Notes under the pieces: model-generated | Told to the model about the DNA's origin: nothing | What the model saw: only the letters and a program-made list of their open reading frames with translations | Database searches by the model: none | DNA from: Daejeonella sp. | Lineage (GTDB): Bacteria; Bacteroidota; Bacteroidia; Sphingobacteriales; Sphingobacteriaceae | DNA: 49,868 nt | Direction of reading: 5' to 3' | Assembly: GCF_030695525.1 (NCBI RefSeq) | Contig: NZ_JAUYSS010000030.1 | Coordinates: forward strand, 1 to 49,868 | Part shown: positions 6,509 through 15,289 of the stretch, one piece after another | Layout of the letters: the number at the start of each line of letters is the position of its first letter | How positions within the stretch are numbered: position 1 is the first letter of the stretch | Program-made: the position numbers and the translations under genes

Positions 6509-8281
6509 TTAAACCAGCAATCTTACCGGCTCTTCCAGCAATGCTTTTAAAGTTTGCAGGAATGCTGCTCCTGTGGCTCCATCTACCACACGATGGTCAC
6601 AACTTAAGGTAACTTTCATGACATTTCCCGGAACAACTGCTCCGTTTTTAACAACGGGAACTTGCTGGATTCCACCTACGGCAAGGATGCAGGCATCTGG
6701 CGGATTAATGATTGCTGTAAACTCATCGATACCGAACATTCCCAGGTTAGAGATCGTAAAAGTTGAACCTTCCCAGTCTGCTGGCTGTAATTTCTTTGAT
6801 TTTGCACGTTGGGCAAAATCTTTAACCTCTGCAGAAATATGTGAAAGTGATTTTCCATCGGCAAAACGAACTACCGGTACCAGTAAACCATCTTCAACTG
6901 CTACGGCGACCCCAATATTTATGTGCTCATTATATCGAATCCGATCACCTAACCAGGATGAATTAACATTTGGGTGCTGTTTTAAAGCAACTGCAACAGC
7001 CTTAAGAACCATATCATTGAATGATATTTTCACAGATGCAAATTCATTGATTTTGGTGCGGGCCTGCATCGCGCTATCCATATCAATTGACATGGTCAGA
7101 TAAAAGTGCGGCGATGTGAACAAACTTTCTGCAAGTCGTTTTGCAATAACTTTACGCATTTGAGAAACTGGTTTCTCCGTGTATTTCTCCTCCCCGATAA
7201 ATTGAGGTATAACTGCCGGTGCCGAGGCTGCGGCTGGAGCTGCTGGAGCTGAGTGACTTGCAGATGTTGTTGCAGCAGCCTGACTTACTTTCGGACTCTG
7301 TGTCTGTTCAGTAGGTTTAAAGCTTTCTATATCTTTTTTCACGATCCGGCCACCTTCGGCACTGCCTTTTACCTGAGAAATGTCAATTCCCTTATCCTTT
7401 GCAATCTTGCGGGCCAATGGAGATGCTTTTAAACGTGACGTTGAATCACTTTCAACATGCTGTGCTTCAGCAATTACTTTAGACTCAACCGCAGGCTTTG
7501 CTTTATCCGGCTGCGCTTCAGCCTTTAATTCTACTGCAGCTGCCGGTTTTGAACCCGATTTTAATAATGCTGATACATCTGTACCTTCTTTACCAACTAT
7601 AGCAATGATCTCATTTACTTTAGCTGCCTGTCCCTTTTCAACGCCAACATATAAAAGTGTGCCATCGGCGTAACCGGTCACTTCCATTGTTGCTTTGTCG
7701 GTTTCAACATCTGCTAATGCATCATCACTTTTAACCTGATCTCCAACTTTTTTATGCCATTCAGCTATTACACCTTCAGTCATAGTATCACTTAATAAAG
7801 GCATCCGGATAATGGTAGCACCCATTGCTTCTGCATCTGCATCACTGCTTCCGGAAGACTTAGGTTCTTCATTTAATACAACAGGTGCACTCTCCTTTTC
7901 AGCTTCTTCTGGTGCTTTTTCAGTTTCTTTCGGTGCTTTTTCAGCTTCTTCTGGTGCTTTTTCGGCTTCTTTCGGTGCTTTGGCAGGTTCAGAAGTTTCC
8001 TTCTGACTTCCGGAATCACTTAAAAGCGCCTGATAATCCTCTCCTTCAGCACCAAGAATTGCTATCACAGCATCAACTGCTGCTGCTTCCCCCTCTTTGG
8101 CCCCTATATATAGTAAAGTTCCATCCTGAAAAGACTCAAAGTCCATGGTTGCCTTGTCTGTTTCCACTTCAGCAATCAGATCCCCTGAACTTACTTTGTC
8201 ACCAACTTTTTTATGCCACTTAGCGATAACTCCCTCCGTCATCGTATCGCTCATCTTAGGCATTTTCACTACTTCAGCCAT
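6509..8281 (-). CDS. Pyruvate dehydrogenase complex E2, dihydrolipoamide acetyltransferase
   Basis: E2 transfers the acetyl group from lipoyl-lysine to CoA and forms the complex core. At 590 residues it has two lipoyl domains with lipoylation sites in ETDKATMDF (Lys43) and ETDKATMEV (Lys196). A peripheral subunit-binding domain follows (ASPLARKIAKDKGIDISQV, about 285-320), then Ala/Pro-rich linkers and the catalytic domain, whose HRVVDG motif near the C-terminus carries the active-site His. Between the lipoyl domains is a perfect run of four heptads of the type KAP(K/E)E(A/T)E (residues 101-128), encoded by a 21-bp tandem repeat. It is 33 bases downstream of the E1 alpha gene and cotranscribed with it. 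E1 beta and E3 are not in the window. The pyruvate rather than 2-oxoglutarate assignment rests on the two lipoyl domains and the E1 alpha partner. Confidence 0.96.
   Translation of the reverse strand: MAEVVKMPKMSDTMTEGVIAKWHKKVGDKVSSGDLIAEVETDKATMDFESFQDGTLLYIGAKEGEAAAVDAVIAILGAEGEDYQALLSDSGSQKETSEPAKAPKEAEKAPEEAEKAPKETEKAPEEAEKESAPVVLNEEPKSSGSSDADAEAMGATIIRMPLLSDTMTEGVIAEWHKKVGDQVKSDDALADVETDKATMEVTGYADGTLLYVGVEKGQAAKVNEIIAIVGKEGTDVSALLKSGSKPAAAVELKAEAQPDKAKPAVESKVIAEAQHVESDSTSRLKASPLARKIAKDKGIDISQVKGSAEGGRIVKKDIESFKPTEQTQSPKVSQAAATTSASHSAPAAPAAASAPAVIPQFIGEEKYTEKPVSQMRKVIAKRLAESLFTSPHFYLTMSIDMDSAMQARTKINEFASVKISFNDMVLKAVAVALKQHPNVNSSWLGDRIRYNEHINIGVAVAVEDGLLVPVVRFADGKSLSHISAEVKDFAQRAKSKKLQPADWEGSTFTISNLGMFGIDEFTAIINPPDACILAVGGIQQVPVVKNGAVVPGNVMKVTLSCDHRVVDGATGAAFLQTLKALLEEPVRLLV
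7898..7981 (-). repeat. Four-copy 21-bp tandem repeat inside the E2 gene
   Basis: The unit read on the plus strand is ggtgctttttc(a/g)g followed by c/tttctt(t/c). It encodes the heptads KAPKEAE, KAPEEAE, KAPKETE and KAPEEAE of the inter-lipoyl linker. In-frame repeats of this kind can change copy number by slippage without breaking the protein. Confidence 0.85.
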
Positions 8282-8314
8282 TTTATTTCCAGATTAGAAT
8301 TTTAGAATTTAAAT

Positions 8315-9310
8315 TTAGTCGCGGATGTATGGATAATCCGGTTGGATATAAACATCTGTGTATAGTTCAGACGGATCCGGCCATGGTGATTCTTCAGAAA
8401 ATTTTACCGATTCGTCAACAATGGCTTTAATTTTATCATTAATTGAATCAAACCAGTCTTTGTCAGCATACTTTTTATCTTCAATAGTCGCTCTAACCAC
8501 CTCAATAGGGTCTTTGGCTTTATAACCCTCAACTTCTTCTTTCGTACGGTATTTTGCAGGATCAGACATAGAATGTCCTTTATAACGATAGGTTCTTGCC
8601 TCTAAAAATGTAGGGCCATCACCGCGTCGGGCCCGCTGAACAGCCTCATCTAATGCATTATGGACCGCAGCAGGATCCATACCGTCAACAGGTGCACATG
8701 GCATATCAAATCCTAAACCGATTTTGTAAATGTCAACCATATTTGTTGTTCTCGAAACCGAAGTACCCATCGCATAGCCATTGTTCTCGCACACAAATAT
8801 CACAGGTAGCTTCCAAAGCATAGCCATATTAAAAGTTTCATGCAATGCTCCCTGACGAACGGCGCCATCACCCATATAACAAATGCAAACATTATCGGTT
8901 CCATTATACTGTTCTGCAAAGGCTATTCCAGCACCCAGTGGGATCTGACCTCCAACAATACCATGGCCTCCGAAAAATTTCTTTTCCTTACTAAACATGT
9001 GCATTGACCCACCCTTTCCTTTAGAGCATCCGGTTGCCTTACCAAATAATTCAGCCATAACCTCATTAGCACTCATGCCTTTTGCAAGTGCATGGGCATG
9101 ATCACGGTAGGCAGTGATGAGTGAATCTTCCGGACGGATAACTGACATTGTACCTGCCATTACCGCTTCCTGACCTATATACAAATGGCAAAAACCTCTG
9201 ATTTTTTGTTGCCCGTAAAGTTGACCGGCTTTTTCTTCAAACTTTCGCATCAGCAGCATTGACTCATACCATTGAAGATAAGTGTCTTTCGTAATTTCAA
9301 TTGAACTCAT
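8315..9310 (-). CDS. pdhA: Pyruvate dehydrogenase E1 component, alpha subunit
   Basis: This 331-residue subunit binds thiamine diphosphate and, with E1 beta, decarboxylates pyruvate and acetylates the E2 lipoyl group. The ThDP motif is clear: GDGAVRQGALHETFNMA followed by VIFVCENNGYAMGTS. The phosphorylation-loop equivalent is RYKGHSMSDPAKYRT, and the early motif GFCHLYIGQEAV is typical of the alpha subunit. It is the first gene of a two-gene operon with E2. No E1 beta gene is adjacent, so that subunit must be encoded elsewhere, a split known in Bacteroidetes. A good -7 promoter element lies about 46 bases upstream of the ATG. Confidence 0.97.
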   Translation of the reverse strand: MSSIEITKDTYLQWYESMLLMRKFEEKAGQLYGQQKIRGFCHLYIGQEAVMAGTMSVIRPEDSLITAYRDHAHALAKGMSANEVMAELFGKATGCSKGKGGSMHMFSKEKKFFGGHGIVGGQIPLGAGIAFAEQYNGTDNVCICYMGDGAVRQGALHETFNMAMLWKLPVIFVCENNGYAMGTSVSRTTNMVDIYKIGLGFDMPCAPVDGMDPAAVHNALDEAVQRARRGDGPTFLEARTYRYKGHSMSDPAKYRTKEEVEGYKAKDPIEVVRATIEDKKYADKDWFDSINDKIKAIVDESVKFSEESPWPDPSELYTDVYIQPDYPYIRD

Positions 9311-9355
9311 TCGTAATCGTTTCAGTTAAACAAATTAATCCTTTACAAGGGATGA

Positions 9356-9363
9356 CAAATCTA
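9356..9363 (-). promoter_or_regulatory. Probable -7 element of the pdhA promoter
   Basis: The minus strand reads TAGATTTG, an exact match to the Bacteroidetes -7 consensus TAnnTTTG, 46 bases before the pdhA start codon. A clear TTG at -33 is not seen. The leader would be about 40 bases. Confidence 0.5.
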
Positions 9364-9458
9364 ACCATAACTTCCTAAAAAAAGAATACCATTTGTTTTG
9401 TTAACACGTTTTAATGACTGAATTTGCCTAAAAAATTAATTAAACAAAATTAAATGAC

Positions 9459-9488
9459 TTGTTGTTATACAATTTATTTATATTTTTG
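9459..9488 (+). promoter_or_regulatory. Bacteroidetes-type promoter upstream of the NlpC/P60 gene
   Basis: TTG at 9459-9461 and TATTTTTG at 9481-9488 are separated by 19 bases, matching the TTG-N17-23-TAnnTTTG consensus. Transcription would start near 9495, giving a leader of about 65 bases. Confidence 0.6.
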
Positions 9489-9560
9489 TAACATTCTTAG
9501 AATATAATCAGTAAACACACGTTCATCAAGCACTGTTTACTTAAAAACGAAAGATCAATA

Positions 9561-10109
9561 ATGATAGGGAAAAGAGTAATTATTGTTTTACTATTTGTGA
9601 TTTCTTTTGTGTCGGTTCAGGCACAAACTCTTGGAAAAGATCAGAAAACATTAGAAAAAATCGCAGATCCTGATAATCTTGCTTCTGAATACTTCTCACA
9701 AATCATGGGTGTAGCCCTTTCTGCCACATCAAACCTTAAACTTTATCAATTTGTATATGACTGGATTGGTACTCCGTACAGATTAGGTGGTGGTACTAAA
9801 AAAGGGATTGATTGTTCTGGTTTTGCTTTTGAGTTATACAATAAGGTTTTCAGCACTTTAATAGGTAATAATTCAAGAAATATCTTCAGTAACGTTAACC
9901 CGATAAGTAAATCAGAGTTAAAAGAAGGTGATTTGGTATTCTTCAAAATTGGAAGCCGATCTATTACTCACATGGGCGTATACATGGGAAATAATAAATT
10001 TGCCCATGCCTCAACGAGCAAAGGTGTCATGATCAGCGATCTTGATGAGGCATACTGGAGAAAATATTATTATAAAGGCGGGCGATTACTCGCATCCCTT
10101 CGAGACTAA
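9561..10109 (+). CDS. Secreted NlpC/P60 (C40) cell-wall peptidase
   Basis: A 182-residue protein with a signal peptide ending VSVQAQ and a single NlpC/P60 domain. The catalytic Cys lies in KKGIDCSGFAFELY, the His in RSITHMGVYMGNNKF, and the third polar residue in FAHAS. Such enzymes cleave gamma-D-Glu-diamino-acid bonds in peptidoglycan stem peptides. There is no SH3 or LysM targeting domain, unlike the larger C40 protein at 26314. It is transcribed alone, from a good promoter at 9459 to a strong terminator at 10145. Confidence 0.93.
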   Translation: MIGKRVIIVLLFVISFVSVQAQTLGKDQKTLEKIADPDNLASEYFSQIMGVALSATSNLKLYQFVYDWIGTPYRLGGGTKKGIDCSGFAFELYNKVFSTLIGNNSRNIFSNVNPISKSELKEGDLVFFKIGSRSITHMGVYMGNNKFAHASTSKGVMISDLDEAYWRKYYYKGGRLLASLRD

Positions 10110-10144
10110 CTCCAATAAATTAGGTCATTCCTAAAAATAATATG

Positions 10145-10180
10145 AAGCACCGTACTATAAACAGTACGGTGCTTTTATTT
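10145..10180. terminator. Bidirectional terminator between convergent genes
   Basis: A perfect 12-bp stem (AAGCACCGTACT with AGTACGGTGCTT) and a 6-base loop, followed by a T-rich tract, lies between the NlpC/P60 gene and the convergent small membrane gene. Confidence 0.9.
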
Positions 10181-10369
10181 TTATTTTGCCTGATCTGTAG
10201 TACTTTTAACCAATCCAATTCCTGTAATGAAAAACACTATTCCTAATATAGCGAAAACAATCAGCATTTTATAACCCTCTGAGTTCTGCACAAAGCCAAT
10301 TGCCGCGTAGATTAGTCCTATTATTCCCAATACAGTTAATATCGTTCCGAAAACTCTTTTTAAATTCAT
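10181..10369 (-). CDS. Small two-helix membrane protein
   Basis: A 62-residue protein with two hydrophobic helices (TILTVLGIIGLIYAAIGFV and LIVFAILGIVFFITGIGLV) joined by a short polar turn, a positive N-terminus and a polar C-terminus. No known motif is present. Small proteins of this shape are common in Bacteroidetes and mostly unnamed. It sits between two strong boundaries, a terminator at its 3' end and the divergent SPFH gene, so it is probably its own transcript. Confidence 0.75.
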   Translation of the reverse strand: MNLKRVFGTILTVLGIIGLIYAAIGFVQNSEGYKMLIVFAILGIVFFITGIGLVKSTTDQAK

Positions 10370-10521
10370 CTGTTTAATTTATTAGATTCATGCAATAAAT
10401 CTGCCAAATATTATTTACGGCTGATTATTAAAGAGTTCTACTGTACTGTTTTGTCTGCACAATCGAGAAGCTTCAGTATTAATGCAAAATTAGTTCCGTA
10501 TCTTCCTTAAATTTTATCGCC

Positions 10522-11454
10522 ATGTATACAAGTTATATTTTATTATTTATTGCCATAGTTATCTTATTTAGTTCGTTTGTAACGGTTAAACAGGGAACTA
10601 TTGGTGTAATAACCATATTTGGAAAGTACAGAAGGCTTCTTAAACCGGGACTGAATTTTAAAATTCCGCTCATTGAAGTTATTCATTCCAGAATTTCGAT
10701 ACAAAATCGTTCGGTTGAGCTTGAATTTCAGGCGGTTACAATAGACCAGGCTAATGTATATTTCAAAGCCATGGTTCTTTATTCAGTGAATAATCCTGAT
10801 GAAGACACTATAAAAAACGTAGCTTTTAAATTCATCAATGAGCAGAATCTGATGCAGGCCCTCATTCGTACTATTGAGGGAACAATCCGTTCATTTGTTG
10901 CGAGCAAAAAACAATCGGAGGTTTTAGGCCTACGCAAGGATATTGTAGACCACGTAAAAGAACAGATTGACACCGTACTCGAAAGCTGGGGTTACCACCT
11001 TCAGGATCTCCAAATTAACGATATTACTTTTGATGAAGTGATCCTTACTTCTATGAGCCGGGTGGTAGCTTCACATAACCTTAAAGCCGCCGCAGAAAAT
11101 GAGGGGCAGGCATTATTGATTACCAAAACCAAGGCTGCTGAGGCAGATGGTAATGCCATTAAGATTGCGGCAAATGCCGAACGTGAAGCTGCTCAGCTAC
11201 GTGGACAAGGTATCGCACTTTTCAGGGAAGAAGTAGCAAAGGGTATGACCCATGCTGCTAAAGAAATGCAAACCGCCGATCTTGATACCTCTGTTATCCT
11301 ATTCACCATGTGGACTGAAGCCGTCAAACATTTTGCCGAGAACGGCAAAGGGAATGTTATTTTCCTCGACGGTTCTCCTGATGGTATGAAGCGTACTATG
11401 GAACAGATGATGAGTATTAATATTATGGAAACCGAGAACATGAAGAAAGCTTAA
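10522..11454 (+). CDS. SPFH / band 7 (stomatin-prohibitin-like) membrane protein
   Basis: A 310-residue protein with one N-terminal membrane helix (YILLFIAIVILFSSFVTV) and a band 7 domain: KQGTIGVITIFGKYRRLLKPGLNFKIPLIE and the later IQNRSVELEFQAVTIDQANVYFKA. A long Ala/Glu-rich coiled coil follows (AAAENEGQALLITKTKAAEADGNAIKIAANAEREAA split by short breaks). Such proteins oligomerise into rings that scaffold membrane microdomains. An NfeD partner, common next to bacterial stomatins, is not present here. The C-terminal 80 residues (SVILFTMWTEAVKHFAE) extend beyond the coiled coil. Confidence 0.93.
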   Translation: MYTSYILLFIAIVILFSSFVTVKQGTIGVITIFGKYRRLLKPGLNFKIPLIEVIHSRISIQNRSVELEFQAVTIDQANVYFKAMVLYSVNNPDEDTIKNVAFKFINEQNLMQALIRTIEGTIRSFVASKKQSEVLGLRKDIVDHVKEQIDTVLESWGYHLQDLQINDITFDEVILTSMSRVVASHNLKAAAENEGQALLITKTKAAEADGNAIKIAANAEREAAQLRGQGIALFREEVAKGMTHAAKEMQTADLDTSVILFTMWTEAVKHFAENGKGNVIFLDGSPDGMKRTMEQMMSINIMETENMKKA

Positions 11455-11603
11455 GGGAATACTACACAATTAATCTTCTATATCCAATAAACTACCCTGA
11501 GTTCGGTATAAGGAAGGGTAAAAAATACGGTTATAATTGATCTTATAGAGCTATGAAGCCGCAATAATTGATTTTTGAAAGCAATACCTGTATGTTATAG
11601 CTT

Positions 11604-11745
11604 AGTTCAGCCCTTTCCTCCGGAGTATTTCCGGCAAGAAATCGCATTCCCCTCTGGTCGGTGTTCTCGTACCAAGCACAATCATATCATTGGTCGGTGA
11701 TAACAACAAGCACAGGGAATTGCCAATAGCCGGAAGATACCTCCT
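11604..11745. repeat. Dispersed intergenic repeat, copy A
   Basis: This 142-base segment matches 44300-44437 at roughly 85 % identity, with small indels (about 1, 3 and 6 bases). Shared blocks include AGTTCAGCCCTTTCCTCCGG and AATCATATCATTGG/GATCATATCATTGG. On the minus strand both copies can be read as MIVLGT...RTPTRGE(C/R)DFLPE, after which the frames diverge. It lies between convergent genes and is more GC-rich than its surroundings. It has no terminal inverted repeats or target duplication that I can see. Confidence 0.85.
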
Positions 11746-11762
11746 TTTAAACTAAATATTCA

Positions 11763-11782
11763 CCCCGGCATAATAACCGGGG
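11763..11782 (-). terminator. Hairpin downstream of the tail-specific protease
   Basis: CCCCGG (11763-11768) pairs with CCGGGG (11777-11782) across an 8-base loop, just after the stop codon of the minus-strand protease gene. The following tract on that strand is only moderately T-rich. Confidence 0.6.
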
Positions 11783-11787
11783 CTTCC

Positions 11788-13923
11788 TTATTTAATCTTA
11801 ATGTAGTCTGCCATAATCTGCAGACCTTCATCCCGAATAAAATCGACATCATCTTTAGCTCTGGCTTCACCCTTTTTCAATGGTGGCAGTCCTTTGGCAG
11901 CACGGCGCTGATTTTCTCTTTCCATAACCTTTGCTTCCTGTTCATCCCTTTCCTTTTTCAGCTGTTCTTCATTCAGGGTAATTGTAGTTTCAGCCTCACG
12001 CTTTGCAAAATCAGCAATATCCTGCTGCAAATATTTATAGCCAGGGGAGGTTTTCATACGTTCATTATGCATGTTTAGCAATTTGAGTCTTACATCGTCA
12101 AGATTTGCAACCAATGAATACTTGCTTGGAGCTATGGTATCCCAGGGAAGTGCCCGTGGCTCGGAACTTTCTCCATATTTATCCTTAGGGAAAACTGTTG
12201 GCAGCTCAATATCAGGAACCACTCCTTTATGCTGGGTTGTACTGCCATTAACCCTGTAAAACTTCGCCATAGTTAAATTGATCTGCCCAAATTGAGGTGC
12301 ATTGGAGCCGACAGACGCGCCCGACTTATTTCCGGAAGACTGCTGAGATGCCTTAAGCATTAATTTATCAGCCGTGCCAATGACCCTTCCCATATCTATT
12401 CCCTGCTGAACAGTCCCTTTACCATAAGACTGGTTACCAATAATTATTCCTCGTCCGTAGTCCTGAATGGCACCTGCAAAAATTTCGGAAGCTGAAGCAC
12501 TAAAGCGATCCTGTAATACACCTAATGGACCCGTCCAGGCAATAGCCGGATCTTCATCTTCTTCAATTTCAATATTATTTCTTCTGTCGCGTACCTGTAC
12601 AATAGGGCCTGATTTTATAAATAAACCACTCAGACTAATTGCTTCAGGAAGAGATCCGCCTCCATTACTTCTTAAATCAATCACAACAGCGTCCACATTT
12701 TCCCGTTTTAAAGTATCGAGCAGAAGTTTCACGTCACGTGTGGTGCTCTTATAATTAGGATCCCTTGCCTGCATAGCCTTAAAATCAGCATAAAAGGCAG
12801 GTATCTGGATAATTCCGATCTTATACGTTTTACCATCTTGTGTAACTGTTTTGATAGTTCTCTTTGCCGACCCTTCTTCAAGCACAACCTTATCCCGAAC
12901 CAGTTCCACTATTTTAGGAGTAGCAGATAATTCCTGACCAGCAGGGATTACTTTCAAACGGACGATCGTTCCCTTGGGACCCTTTATTTTGGTAACCGTA
13001 ACATCCAGCCGCCATCCAATTACATCCACAAATTCGCCATCCTTACCCTGCGCAACTGCAACAATTCGATCATTCACTTCAAGTGTTTTAGCTTTAAATG
13101 CTGGCCCGCCAGGAATGATCTCTGCAATCTTAACAACCTCATTTTCGAGCTGTAGCCTTGCACCAATCCCTTCAAAAGTTCGGGCAAGGTCTTCATTGAA
13201 TTCCTGCGCCCTGTTAGGTACAAAGTAATTAGTATGCGGATCGACGGTTCCGGTAAAAGAGTTCATAAAGATCCCAAAGACATCCTGATTATTAAACTTT
13301 GTAGATTGAGAAACCAGATTCTCATATCGCTTTTTTAATGTCTCCTTAATTTTTGACTCGTCAGTACCAGTAACCTTTAGGTTTAGCATCTCATATTTAA
13401 CACGTTTAGACCAGAGGTTATTTGATTCAGTTTCTGATTTAAGCCAGGGAAGTTTCTCCCTGTCGTAAGTATAAGTTTCATTGCTGGTAAAATCGAACTT
13501 CTTATCAATTTCTTTTAAAGCAAAAGCCACACGATCATTATATCTTTTCTGATAAACGTTGAAGATATAAAAGGCTACACTCAAATCACCGGCACGTAAA
13601 TCATCATCCATCGTTAAACGATATTTTTCAAAATCTGTAATATCACTTTGAAGGAAATAGCTTTTTCCATTATCCAGTGCTTTTAAGTACTCATCAAACA
13701 CTATTGACGAAAAAGCATCATCCACAACCACTTTCTGATAGTGAAAATTTTCCAAAAGCTCAACCAGCGACTTCGCCACAACAGATTGCTGAAGCTCCGG
13801 CTTCAGATCACTTTCTGAAACAATTATACTAACCCTCGGGTCGGCCTGACAAGCTAAGGCTGATACAATAAATAAGGCCAGACAAAAACTCTTTAACATT
13901 TCTTTAACTGATTTTAACTTCAT
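11788..13923 (-). CDS. prc: Carboxy-terminal (tail-specific) processing protease, S41 family, lipoprotein
   Basis: A 711-residue periplasmic protease with N-terminal lipoprotein signal ending SALAC (Cys25). Order of domains: a helical N-terminal region, a PDZ domain around residues 230-320 (FEGIGARLQLENEVVKIAEI), the S41 catalytic core, and a DUF3340-type C-terminal region. The catalytic Ser is in DRFSASASEIFAGAI and the Lys in SYGKGTVQQG, the Ser-Lys dyad of Prc. The length matches the long Prc/Tsp form (about 680-720 residues) rather than the short CtpA form. Prc degrades misfolded or tagged envelope proteins. It is monocistronic by its spacing. Confidence 0.96.
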   Translation of the reverse strand: MKLKSVKEMLKSFCLALFIVSALACQADPRVSIIVSESDLKPELQQSVVAKSLVELLENFHYQKVVVDDAFSSIVFDEYLKALDNGKSYFLQSDITDFEKYRLTMDDDLRAGDLSVAFYIFNVYQKRYNDRVAFALKEIDKKFDFTSNETYTYDREKLPWLKSETESNNLWSKRVKYEMLNLKVTGTDESKIKETLKKRYENLVSQSTKFNNQDVFGIFMNSFTGTVDPHTNYFVPNRAQEFNEDLARTFEGIGARLQLENEVVKIAEIIPGGPAFKAKTLEVNDRIVAVAQGKDGEFVDVIGWRLDVTVTKIKGPKGTIVRLKVIPAGQELSATPKIVELVRDKVVLEEGSAKRTIKTVTQDGKTYKIGIIQIPAFYADFKAMQARDPNYKSTTRDVKLLLDTLKRENVDAVVIDLRSNGGGSLPEAISLSGLFIKSGPIVQVRDRRNNIEIEEDEDPAIAWTGPLGVLQDRFSASASEIFAGAIQDYGRGIIIGNQSYGKGTVQQGIDMGRVIGTADKLMLKASQQSSGNKSGASVGSNAPQFGQINLTMAKFYRVNGSTTQHKGVVPDIELPTVFPKDKYGESSEPRALPWDTIAPSKYSLVANLDDVRLKLLNMHNERMKTSPGYKYLQQDIADFAKREAETTITLNEEQLKKERDEQEAKVMERENQRRAAKGLPPLKKGEARAKDDVDFIRDEGLQIMADYIKIK

Positions 13924-14083
13924 TTCAGAATATACCGTATCTAATTTGGTACCAAAAAATAAATATAATTATGGAAAGCCCTGAATAGAAGGTTAATCCA
14001 TGTAACATGTTTATGTAGTTTTACATTATAGGTTCTCAATATACCTAAAAAATGGAATCTGCGAATAGAATACCCTGTCGCTA

Positions 14084-15175
14084 TTATCGGATTGTTCTCA
14101 AAAATGTCTCTTTCATGACTTTAAACTCTGAAAATGCAGAACTTGAGGCACCTGCGTTACCGAGTTTGCTATATACATCAGCAAGGTCACTTTTTATTTC
14201 AATCAGCTTATTCGTGAACTTGTTTTTAACCGATAATTGTTCTGCCTCTTTATAATCCAGCAGCGCTAGCTGATAATCCCCTATTGACATTTTGACATGT
14301 GCAAGATTGATGAGTGAGTTCACAATTCCTGAAGGGCTGTTAATCTTTCTGGCAAGCATATTCGACTGAATATAAAACCATTTCGCCTCTGTAAATTTTT
14401 TCTGGCGATGATAGTTGTCTGCCAGCTGATCATAACACCGGATTGTACCGGCCTTATCTTTCAAACCATAATAATACAAAGGCAAAGCCTTTCGCAATAC
14501 CAGGGTTTCAGCTTCCGAATAATTTCTCTGACTTGTCAGAATCTCTGCCTGATCCATATAGGCTTCTGCAATTAATCTGCTATTTTTTGTACCCATATCA
14601 ATCATTAAAACAGCCTCATTGTACTTTAAAGCTTCACTTAGATTTCCTCTGTATCTGTTGATCCGCTGTAGCGTTAAATAATTGTTTCTTACGGCAAACT
14701 TATTGTTGACTTCCAGGTTCAAAAGTATTGCTTCATTTAATAAAAGTACCGCATCATCCATCTTTCCATTCAAAGCATGACTTACAGCATAGGAATTCAG
14801 TACCCCTGCTTCGGCCTTCCTGTCCCCAAGATTTCTGGATAGAAAAAGGAGCTGATCAAATGCGCTTAATGAGTCGGACTGAAGGGTTCCATTATAAACT
14901 CCTGCTGATGTAGGAAAAACTAAAGGCAAATCATCAGAGGCCTTCAAATGTTCACGAAACTGAAGTGTAATGAGGTAATCTTTTACCTCCCTGACTCCTG
15001 AAGATGTTTGCTTATTCATCGTCTGATTGAGGGAGTCAGACTTTAAACTTTTTGATATGATACTCAATTGGCTTAAGCCAATGACCCTATCAGCCGATTT
15101 AGCAGACCCTGAAATACCTCTGCTGAGCGAAATACCCAGTAAGAGTATGGAAAATAGAATTGAACTGAGATTCAT
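14084..15175 (-). CDS. Secreted tetratricopeptide-repeat protein
   Basis: A 363-residue protein with a signal peptide (MNLSSILFSILLLGISLSRG) and a chain of helix pairs from about residue 100. TPR-like spacing is seen in repeats such as AGVLNSYAVSHALNGKMDDA, EALKYNEAVLMIDMG and NSLINLAHVKMSIGDYQLAL, then DYKEAEQLSVKNKF. This resembles the sensor half of Bacteroidetes TPR histidine kinases or response regulators, but the protein stops after the TPRs (MKETFLRTIR) with no membrane helix, coiled coil or kinase part. It may be a free-standing binding protein or a shortened relic of such a sensor. It lies downstream of the cyanophycin-degradation genes on the same strand but 114 bases away. Confidence 0.82.
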   Translation of the reverse strand: MNLSSILFSILLLGISLSRGISGSAKSADRVIGLSQLSIISKSLKSDSLNQTMNKQTSSGVREVKDYLITLQFREHLKASDDLPLVFPTSAGVYNGTLQSDSLSAFDQLLFLSRNLGDRKAEAGVLNSYAVSHALNGKMDDAVLLLNEAILLNLEVNNKFAVRNNYLTLQRINRYRGNLSEALKYNEAVLMIDMGTKNSRLIAEAYMDQAEILTSQRNYSEAETLVLRKALPLYYYGLKDKAGTIRCYDQLADNYHRQKKFTEAKWFYIQSNMLARKINSPSGIVNSLINLAHVKMSIGDYQLALLDYKEAEQLSVKNKFTNKLIEIKSDLADVYSKLGNAGASSSAFSEFKVMKETFLRTIR

Positions 15176-15289
15176 TTAAAATTGCCTGCTAATGGGTTTG
15201 AGTAAATAGATTCCTCAATCCCTTCACATATAATATTGCTGTTAAGCTCAAACGTACAAAGATATTTAAAATTACTTTTAACAATAAGT

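Larger units (their letters stand above)
11455..11787. other. Gene-free region carrying repeat copy A
   Basis: These 333 bases contain the shorter copy of a dispersed repeat (11604-11745) and the ctp terminator (11763-11782). The first 150 bases are AT-rich and show no gene or strong hairpin. Confidence 0.6.

Noticed and set aside
7812-8223. Long open frames opposite the E2 gene
   Set aside because: They are shadows created by the repetitive Lys/Glu/Ala linker codons and have low-complexity Ser/Phe translations.
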